This document shows positions 55,816 through 64,000 of a stretch of DNA of 64,000 nt, one piece after another. The translations under genes and the position numbers were made by a program. Every line of letters begins with the position of its first letter. The first letter of the stretch is position 1. Source of the DNA: Rhabditoides inermis (lineage: Eukaryota; Nematoda; Chromadorea; Rhabditida; Rhabditidae); the NCBI GenBank assembly GCA_963966185.1, contig CAWZYM010000348.1, positions 177,001 to 241,000 on the forward strand, read 5' to 3'. The notes beneath the pieces were generated by a model. That model saw only the letters and a list, made by a program, of their open reading frames with translations, was not told where the DNA came from and searched no databases.

Positions 55816-57290
55816 ATGATGTCCTACCAGCAACTCAAGCAGGTGTGTCAGTGATCATTATTTCCGATGACGTCATTTCCTGTCTAGGTCGTGCTGACTC
55901 GTCCGTTGTTTGAGTGGGAGGCTCTGGCTTCGCAGATCATTCGAGATGACTTCGTGTCAGCAGCCGAGACCCAGCACGGCTGCCTATTTCTCAAGACTGT
56001 CCTCACCCGAGCTGCCACAGAGGGACAGGTCGGTCCACTGATTCTGTTTGAACTGTATTTTAGTTGGATGGAAAGTGCAAGTAATCTAAGCGACTTCGGA
56101 GGTATTTATGTAGTTGATGACACGTTGGTATTTTGGAATCAGAAGTAATTCAAATAATTATTTTACTATAACATAATGTATAGTCGAGGTGGTTAGTCTA
56201 CAGGTAGTTAGTAGTCTGGGGCTCATCAGAGTATAAGGTTTTCCAAAGTAGTGACATCTTTCCAGCCCGGCCTTGCCCTGTCTCACGCTTGGATCTCGCA
56301 GCTGTGTGCTCACTTGATCCATCTGGCGACGCATGAGACCGGAAACTTCCTCGTGCAACACGCACTCACTGAGCACATCGATCCACTCTTCAAGGAAGAG
56401 ATCATCGACAACGGCATACTGTGAGTCGGGGAGGGGGGGTATGGCATACTGTAAGTCAGGGAAGGGGAGTATGGTATACTGTGAGTCAGGGAAGGGGAAT
56501 ATGGTATACTGTAAGTCAGGGGGGAGTATGCTATAATGTAAGTCAGAGGGGGGAGAGTGCTATGGCATACTGTAAGTCAAGGAACGGAAGTATGGTATAC
56601 AGTAAGTCAGAAAGAGTACGGCATACTATAAGTCAGAATAAGTATGGCATACTGTGAGTCAGGAAGGAAAAGGAATATAGTATCACTCTCATTTCAGTGG
56701 CAACCTGCTCTCTCTCGCTCAGAACAAGTTCGGTTCTCACTGTGTGGAGAAAGCGATGGAGGGTGCTGGGAGGACACTACGGTACGAGATATGTCTGGAG
56801 CTCATGGATGGATACAAGAGGAGCGAGTGAGTTCCCTGTTTCTGTTTCCTTGTTTGTTCCGAATCTGACAACCTTCAACACTTTCGTAGACACGAGAAGC
56901 GAGTGGGTTCCTTGTTTCAGTTTCTATTTCCTTGTACGTATTGTTCCGAATCTGTCATCCTTCAACCCCGAATATCGAATAGGTTCCTCGTTTTTCGTGT
57001 CTTGTCTTTTCTTGTAGCACTGACTTACTTCGATTGTATCCACTATATATTTTTGTAGGCATCACGGAGACGCTGTGGACATTCTGATTTTCGATCAGTT
57101 CGGAAACTACGTCATCAATCGATTGCTGCGGATGGTCGACTCGGAAGTGGAGGTGAAATCATTCCTTCTGTCTGCTCTCATTCTATCCATTTCAGAATAT
57201 CGATCCGAGAGACGAGAAGTTCGATCGATTCTGCGACTGGAAAGACCGACTGCTCATCAAAATCAATCTCCACGGTGTAAAACTGCACAT
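55816..57290 (+). pseudogene. PUF-family protein, copy 2, lacking the last exon
   Basis: Exons 1-6 match copy 1 almost residue for residue (starts MMSYQQLKQ; cores TQHGCLFLKTVL, HETGNFLVQHAL, NKFGSHCVEKAM, DQFGNYVINRLL). Splice sites at 55840, about 55889, 56028, 56263, 56416, about 56698, 56829, 57060 and 57290 are kept. Changes are few (Val to Ile in repeat 4, Ala to Gly near the end). After 57290 the intron minisatellite follows, but the exon encoding the Arg/Pro-rich C-terminus seen in copy 1 (15151-15301) is absent. Reading into the intron gives an early stop. It may still produce a shortened RNA-binding protein, or be a pseudogene. Confidence 0.75.
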
Positions 57291-57555
57291 GTGAGTGGGG
57301 TCAGGGTTACTGTAGAATGTGGTTTGACATACTGTAGAATGTCGTTAGGCATACTGTAGAATGTGGTTAGCTATGCTGTAGAATGTGGTTAGGCATACTG
57401 TAGAATGTGGTTAGGCATACTGTAGAATATGGTTAGCTATGCTGTAGAAAGTGGTTAGGAATACTGTAGAATGTGGTTGGGTATACTGTAGAATGCGGTT
57501 GTATGGTTAGTCATACAGTAGCAAGTGTGGTCATAGTTACTGTAGAGTGTGGTCA

Positions 57556-57880
57556 GGGTTAAAGTCAAGTGTTTATCCGGAATCGTTATATAGTCGCCGC
57601 CTGGTGGATAGTTTCTGTTATTGCCAGCCGGGGTCAGTTGGCGAAACTCAGTTTCGAGCGAGAGAGGCCAGACAACGCGGGCAAATGGTCGAGTGTCGCG
57701 CGGCCTCTTTGATTCGCATGCCGGCTTCTTTGATCAATATTATCGTTTAAAAGCGCGCGCTTGGGTCTCCTCACGACTAGAAGGTAGATCGAATGCGACT
57801 CGAGGGTAGATCGATTTTCTACCGTAATCTGGCGAACTATCTGCCAGAATAATATATAGCTGAATATGACAATCACAATC
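57556..57880. other. Unique segment replacing the last PUF exon in copy 2
   Basis: About 320 bp with no counterpart in the first block, moderately GC-rich, with repeated GGTAGATCGA motifs. No gene seen. Probably an insertion with deletion of the old exon. Confidence 0.55.
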
Positions 57881-58069
57881 ACAATGATAGGATGTATTTT
57901 GGAGTATATTTGATTATCAAATAAATGTAATTTTCATGACGTAACCAATTGCTACGCGATAGCGCACGAAATCTCTCAAAATACAAGCGACGGCGGTCAG
58001 TCAGTTTCTAGCGTTCTAGACACCAGCATACTCTCTGCCGTCTCTCTTTCTTTCTTCTCTCTTTTCTCT

Positions 58070-58115
<46 letters not shown>

Positions 58116-58157
58116 TCTTGTCACACAACAAATCGATGCCATTTGCGCATCACAGCA

Positions 58158-58973
58158 TCACCTTGCCGTACCAGCAGCCATTCAAATGGCGCGGGTTCGT
58201 GTTTTTCTAACATTATTTGTGCTTTAGTGCACTTCAGTGTTTTTATCGTTGATATTGCGTCTATCTCTACTCATGGCTGGGATTATAATGACTGTGAGAA
58301 CTTGCCATGCGAGCGATGTCATGTGGCGAATGGTGGCTGATAGGGAGACCTAGCCACTCGATTTGTACTAGACAGATTTATATTATTTATAACATATGAA
58401 AATGGACATAGTAAACAAACAGTGAAACCAGGGAACATTGCAAACGGCAGGTAGATGAGATTCAAATGAAAGTAAAGAATAATAACATAACAATCGTTTA
58501 AATAATAACATAATAAGAATAATAACATAATAATTTTTTCTTTATATTTGTCAGCGAGTCGTTCACCATGATATTCATGAGATATGCCGGGCTTGAGGCG
58601 TACTTTTTTTTTAAATATACATTTTCAATCAATACCTATCGATTTATCAATCAAATGATATTCAAAATGATTGCTTCAGGACGTTGTACGAGAGGAAAAG
58701 AAGCCAGAAGACATTTTTTGCGTTTCAATGTGACAAGCACTGATGCATTTTGCCCGACAAGGCGGCCATTGTTGAAGTAAAAAAGTGTTGACGTGATTCT
58801 GATCACATCATTGTACATTTTGCAGTATATTTGTTGGAGCGAATAAATTAATGTGATTTGCATGTCGTTTTGTGAACGAGATTCGAGCGCAACGTTTTGT
58901 GTCGCCTTGCATTCATCATTTCTTTCTTTTCCTCTCTCTGTGTGGCTGCCTCGATTACTTGCTCATTTTCGTG
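58158..58973. other. Spacer joining PUF and leishmanolysin in copy 2
   Basis: Contains the F-box deletion junction (58,148-58,165), a few bp like 16,979-17,060, and from 58,288 sequence collinear with 43,553. No gene. Confidence 0.6.
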
Positions 58974-59047
58974 ATGCGGCTGTTCATCTTTCTCTCCCTG
59001 CTTGCGTACGGCTATGCGACGGACTGGCAGTGCGGATACCAGGTAGC

Positions 59048-59084
<37 letters not shown>

Positions 59085-59369
59085 ATTCCTCTTTCTCTCT
59101 CAGCCGCCGGACCCGTCCACCGTGGTGACGCAAGTCCGTCTGGATTCCGATCTACCCGATCTACCCAGGAACGGGAGTGAGAGGAATCCGCGAGCCGCCA
59201 GCGAGTGGAAGCCGATGCGTATTCTGACGCACCACGATCCCACCATTGAAGGCCTCGACCCGGCGACCAAGTACGAATCTCTCCCCCTCCTCCCCCTCTC
59301 CTCTCTCTCTCTCTCTCTCTCACTCTCTCTCACACTTTCTCTCTCTTTCTGTCTCTCTCTGTCTCTCTC

Positions 59370-59410
<41 letters not shown>

Positions 59411-61095
59411 ATCTCAATCCTTGCAGGCAGAAGCTGAAGTCCGCAGTGCAAGAGGCGGTCAACTACTGGCAGTCGACTCTGTCTGTGCGTCGCGCCGCCC
59501 AACCGCTGCGACTGGAGAGGTATCGATCGATTATTGATTGATTATCGATTGATTATCGATTGTTTTCAGGACGTGCCGCGACTACATTCTGACCAACTTC
59601 CGAACTCATCGCACCTGTCTCGGCGCTTGCGGTCAATCAATGTGCGCCACTGTCCCCATACCTGACCAACATTTGCCGGTGAGGGGGCGGGACTTGCGGG
59701 GGCGGAACTTGTTGGGGCCGGAAAAAAAGGGCGTGGCTTGTGGGGGCGTGGCCTATCTCCACTCTTCCAGCCCTGCCACTCGTGCCCGCCTCCGGACGCG
59801 ACGGGAAGAATCGACATGAAACAGTGCACTCTCGAAGTGAGTGAATGGAACACGGGATATCGATCGACTATCGAATGATTATCGATTGATGGTTGCAGGG
59901 CGTGCCATACGACAAGCGTGACACTGCTCTGGCGGCTCGGTCGGACGCAGCCTATCCGGGAGTGCCGGCCGACTTCATTCTATATGTGACGACTAGTGGA
60001 TGCGAGGGCAGGGGAAAGGTGCTTAGTGGATTTGGGTCTATTCTCACTGTTTTTACCGGCAGTCTTACATCCGTAGTTACTATGTGCGTTTGTTCTCGAA
60101 ATAAGAGGTGGAGTAGATAAGAAAGGGCAAGTGTTGTAGATCAGAAAACGTTTGAATAATAAACCATTAGGACATAACTTGTTGCTCGCAACCCTATTCG
60201 TTTCCCTTTTCAGGCAACTATAGCGTCCGCTCAGCACTGTCAATTGGAATCCTCCCTAGACAGACCCATTGCCGGCGTTCTAAACGTCTGCAAACTAGCA
60301 TTTAACCACGTATGTAGTTTGTATCTTTGTAGTTTGTAGTCTGCTCCTTTTTAGGACACTGTGAACACTATGAAACACGAGATTCTGCACGCGCTCGTCT
60401 TCTCTCCGGAGCTGTTCAAGTACTTCAGACAGGGCGACGGAACGCCATACATGCAGAGGTGGGCGTGACCTGGGGGGGGGGCGTGGCCACTGTAGAGTGA
60501 GATGTAGTTAGTCTGCCGCGCCTGATTATTCCGGTCATACATGTGCTGTGAGTACTAGATAAGAGAGATAGAGATAGAGATAGAGATAGAGAGAGAGAGA
60601 GAGCGCAGGCGGCGGCAGGACAACCCAACTGTGTTGTCCAGCATGATAAGTCGTGCAGAATAAGTCACAAGTGAGAGGACTTGGATAAAGTTCGAATGAA
60701 GATTATGAAAATAGGTCTCAGTGATTTTCGAAGCGCCGTCAGACTCGATTATGTATTGATAAGTCACTTTATGGAACGATAAGACACTTTCAGAGCATAA
60801 TTCTGGGGTGGGGGGAGGGCGTTCTGAGGTCTAAGGGTCTTGCCAGCAAAAGTTGAGTCTGACCTCCCTCTAGTACTCCCGTTTTTACTTGTCATAGACG
60901 ATAGGCGTTGGGAGTTTTAAGACACTTGTTCATAATCTGCACTTTGACAAAAAAATTTTCATAATAATGTTTTTTTCTACAGGAATCAGAAAAACAACAA
61001 ACCGACTGATGTGCCGATTGTGCCAGTGACTGAGAAGATCACTCGAACCGATTGGGCCGTCAAGGGCGGAAAAGTACTTCCCCACTCTCTCTCTT

Positions 61096-61133
<38 letters not shown>

Positions 61134-61914
61134 TTCACCCTATAACTATCAGGCAACGCAATATCAAACTGTCGAAATGGTCGTCACTCCTCTCGTCAAG
61201 AAAGAGGCCCAGGAACACTTCAACTGTCCCACCCTAGAAGGTGATCGATAGACGATCGATACATCGATCAATCAATCAATATCAGGGGCGGAGCTGGAGG
61301 GTCAGGGAGGGCCGGGTTCGGCCGGAGCTCACTGGGAGAAGCGACTGTTTCGCAACGAGATGCTGACTGCATCGTGAGATCCCATCTCTTCTCTATCTCT
61401 TTATCTTTCGATCAATGAACATCTAGATTGAATATCGATTTATTGATTAATTTCAGAGACACTAAGATCCCTCCAGTCATCACTCGCATAACGCTGGCTC
61501 TGCTCGAAGATAGTGGATGGTACAAGGCCGACTATCGGTAATTGTTTTGTACGATGATACTGTTGTCTACTGTGCTGTAAACGTAGGGCGAACAGTTTAA
61601 TAAAGGTGTGGTCAAACTTCAGAAATCGTTTCCTAATTAGCTGGAAGCAGTTTGAGACAAATAGGTGGTAGTTGGTAGTAGTTGTAGGGCAGTTTGAAGG
61701 TAACTTATGTACTTGACTGAGTATCGTTTCAGCCAGGCGTCTCGTATGCAGTGGGGTCGGGGTCTGGGGTGTGGATTCGCGCAGAAGAGCTGTGGAGAGT
61801 GGATAGCAACGCGTAGAAAGGCGGGAAAGTCGCCCACCCCATTCTGTGATAGAGTGGATACCAGTCTGACGGATGGCATTGTAACTGTACTCACGCACAG
61901 GTGCCTCTCTCTCT

Positions 61915-61955
<41 letters not shown>

Positions 61956-62196
61956 TCCCTCTCTCTCCCTCCCTTCCTCTCTCTCTCTCTCTCTCTCTCT
62001 CTTTCATTATCTTTTCTAGGTGCTCATCTGACCGCAAGAGTATGGGAGCGTGCGATATCAAGAAATCGTATGGGGCTCTTCCCAAGCGAGTCCAATACTT
62101 TGACAAAGTCGCCAACCAAAAAAAATCGGAAGCCGCGAAGTTTGGAGGAGCACATAAGTTCATGGACTACTGCCCATATGTACAGGAGCTGGTAAG

Positions 62197-62250
<54 letters not shown>

Positions 62251-62594
62251 CCCTCTCTTTCCTCTCATATCCATATTTTTTTCAGCCCACACGCATTGTT
62301 TGCGATGGCTCCTCTGGTGCCGAAAACCGCAAGTACAATATGCAGGTGATTCGCATTCTTAATTATTGCATGATATAAACAATACTCAGGAGTTCGGTGC
62401 GTCGTCTCGCTGTATTGACATCGAGGGCGCTTGGACAAAAGTCGGACACACACTGGAGGGAGGGTGCTACAAGGTATGATGTCACAATGCGCTCTTGGCG
62501 AGACGCCAAGCCGCCGCAGCGCTCGGATGGTGGACACGCGACGCGGCCTGCGCGCTCTCTTTTCTAGTACTCTCTGAATGTGTCTGACCGAGGG

Positions 62595-62648
<54 letters not shown>

Positions 62649-63314
62649 GGGGGAGAGGGAGAGGGAGAGGGAGAGAGAGACGGCGCTCAAATAAACCAAA
62701 CAAGGCTATATACTCGCATGCATTTTTAGACAAAGTGCTATTCCACGGCCGTTTACATTGAAATGATGGGCAGGTCGTACAAGTGCGAGAAGAACGGCGA
62801 AGGGACGAAGATTGCTATTGACGAGGTGTGCACCACTCATTGCATCTCACTCCAATCACTGTTTCAGATCGACCACTATCGCAACATTCTCAAGGGAAAT
62901 CTCATCTGTCCGGCGTATGAGGAGATTTGCGATGGCTCCGGATATCCCAATGAGCCTGCCCCGCCTCATAAGAAAGCTCCGCCTACAAAGGCTCCGCCTC
63001 CTCCACCTCCGAAGAAAACCCCACCCACCAAGGTTCCGGCTCCGCCTCCGAAAAAGAATCCGCCTACAAAGGCCCCGCCTCCCAAGATTCCTCCCATTAA
63101 ACCCGTAACTAAGGCGCCTGTTCGGCCGCAGAAACCTGTCGTTACCGAAGAGAAACCGACGATCGCTCCGCTCCCGGATGCCCCGCCCACTCAGACTCAG
63201 TCTGCTGGTCTCACGAAACCCCTCAATGCTCGTCTTTTGCTACATGATTTGAGCATTCAGATCAAGACAGCTGCACTTCTTCCTAAAATGATACTCTTTC
63301 TTTTCGGACTGTAG
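58974..63314 (+). CDS. Leishmanolysin-like (M8) metallopeptidase, copy 2
   Basis: Same 18-exon structure as copy 1 without the retrotransposon. The start codon at 58974 begins MRLFIFLSLLAYGYA. The HEILH zinc site is encoded at 60376-60390 and the third His lies in GAHWEKR near 61,340. Differences include Pro/Gln and Thr/Ile substitutions and a longer Pro-rich stalk (an additional PPKIPPIKPVTKAPVRP-type segment absent from copy 1). It ends with the same hydrophobic LLPKMILFLFGL tail before TAG 63312-63314. All catalytic features are intact, so it should be functional if expressed. Intron 8 ends with TTTTTTTCTACAG, the uninterrupted version of the retrotransposon target. Confidence 0.85.
59057..59094. 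repeat. (CT)n in leishmanolysin copy 2 intron 1
   Basis: CT run before the exon-2 acceptor. Confidence 0.85.
59280..59412. repeat. CT-rich tract in copy 2 intron 2
   Basis: Longer than the tract in copy 1, consistent with slippage after duplication. Confidence 0.9.
61907..62013. repeat. CT-rich tract in copy 2 intron 13
   Basis: About 105 bp; the same intron in copy 1 has about 35 bp. Confidence 0.9.
62596..62682. repeat. (GA)n / GGGAGA tract in copy 2 intron 16
   Basis: GA run expanded relative to copy 1 (about 52,338-52,352). Confidence 0.9.
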
Positions 63315-63460
63315 ATATCGATAATGACTTATATTATATTTTTGTATAGCTCACGTTTGTCTTTTGGAATAAATCATTTTATTCGATAATGTATTTTTGT
63401 ACATATATGGAGAAAAAAACTAGAGAGGGGAGAGAGAGAGACGCAATACATGTGCCGTGT

Positions 63461-63502
<42 letters not shown>

Positions 63503-63599
63503 TTCCGTTCTATGTGCGTTTGTACTCATAGATAGGTGCTCTCGACCTGGTATTTCTACCAACTATGATTCTATTCTAATCGTGCGCCCGTCGGATTCT

Positions 63600-64000
63600 C
63601 AACCATTTATACAATAGGGCTGGGGAAAAGATAAGTGTTATCAATGCGACTGTACGGAAAGACGAAAGGAAAACGTTTCGCAGAGAAAAAAAAAACAAAT
63701 TGATGCCGGCACGCAGAAACAGGCGATAGCCGATAGAGAGAGCAGACCGTAACAAGACTTGTTTTTGAATATTCTGCGATCGGTCGGATGGCGTGTCCTC
63801 TGAGATCGGTCGGATAGGTGGTGGGGCACAGGGTCAGCCGGCGACATGTGCAGGACATCTGAAATTATAATATGCAAAACAGTTATGTGCAAATATCAAC
63901 GATGTCATAAAATAGTGACACAAGTGGCATAAAATTATGACACAGCAGATGACCAAGGAAATGTGGATGGGGTGTTTTACCTTGCGTCTGACCCGGCGTC
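63600..64000 (-). other. Possible 3' part of a minus-strand gene at the window edge
   Basis: Read on minus, a donor AAG|GTAAAAC near 63,981 and an acceptor TTTCAG near 63,861 flank a short intron, followed by an open exon (MSPADPVPHHLSD... frame). The upstream part is outside the window. Weak evidence only. Confidence 0.25.

Larger units (their letters stand above)
55740..58157. repeat. Duplicated block, copy 2, PUF part
   Basis: Collinear with 13,100-15,140 (PUF exons and introns, including intron repeats) and again with 15,340-15,592 from 57,885. Between these parts the last PUF exon is replaced by unrelated sequence. Confidence 0.85.

Overview
The window looks like a gene-sparse, transposon-rich piece of a nematode chromosome. 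Protein genes are split by many short introns (about 31-60 nt) with TTTTCAG-type acceptors. Several genes have an acceptor just upstream of the ATG, as expected for trans-splicing. The host families are typical of nematodes: GT11 and GT92 glycosyltransferases, PUF RNA-binding proteins, an F-box protein and M8 leishmanolysin-like peptidases. Many introns carry long CT/GA tracts. I cannot name the species.

Layout. 1-2,130 is intergenic with a TA microsatellite. 2,131-4,640 is a GT11 fucosyltransferase-like gene with 11 exons. About 4,981-12,546 is a GT92-like gene, one of whose introns holds a 3.5-kb array of a 42-bp minisatellite. 13,157-15,301 is a PUF gene, followed by an F-box-like gene at about 15.6-16.8 kb. 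A 187-bp satellite (17,136-39,262) is split by a BEL/Pao LTR retrotransposon (17,875-38,323) with near-identical LTRs and a 5-bp target duplication. Inside its pol gene sits an 8,437-bp DNA transposon (21,802-30,238) with CAC...GTG ends, a TATAC target duplication and three spliced genes. Downstream of pol is a third, Gag-like ORF, itself split by a 1.6-kb CAC...GTG element, and then antisense spliced exons. 39.3-41.8 kb holds a decayed transposase and a 5'-truncated LINE. 42,007-42,478 (minus) is a small secreted-protein gene. 44,188-52,918 is leishmanolysin copy 1, with a DIRS/PAT-like tyrosine-recombinase retrotransposon (46,137-50,787, minus) in an intron. 53,786-55,245 (minus) is an unrecognised spliced gene. 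55,816-57,290 is a second PUF copy lacking its last exon, and 58,974-63,314 is a compact second leishmanolysin copy.

The two PUF...leishmanolysin blocks are a segmental duplication. The left block has been swollen by roughly 30 kb of insertions. The right block has lost the F-box gene at a short microhomology. Each copy serves as an empty-site reference for insertions in the other.

The most striking object is the 8.4-kb DNA transposon. Its 1,134-residue spliced transposase has the RAG1/Transib catalytic layout. The spacing from the second catalytic Asp to the CxxC pair, and from a His pair to the catalytic Glu, equals that of RAG1. It also has an extra PHD-like Cys/His cluster, CAC-starting inverted repeats and a 5-bp target duplication. 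Two extra same-strand genes lie inside the element; one has a 93-nt exon in three tandem near-identical copies. This may be an undescribed multi-gene RAG-like transposon.
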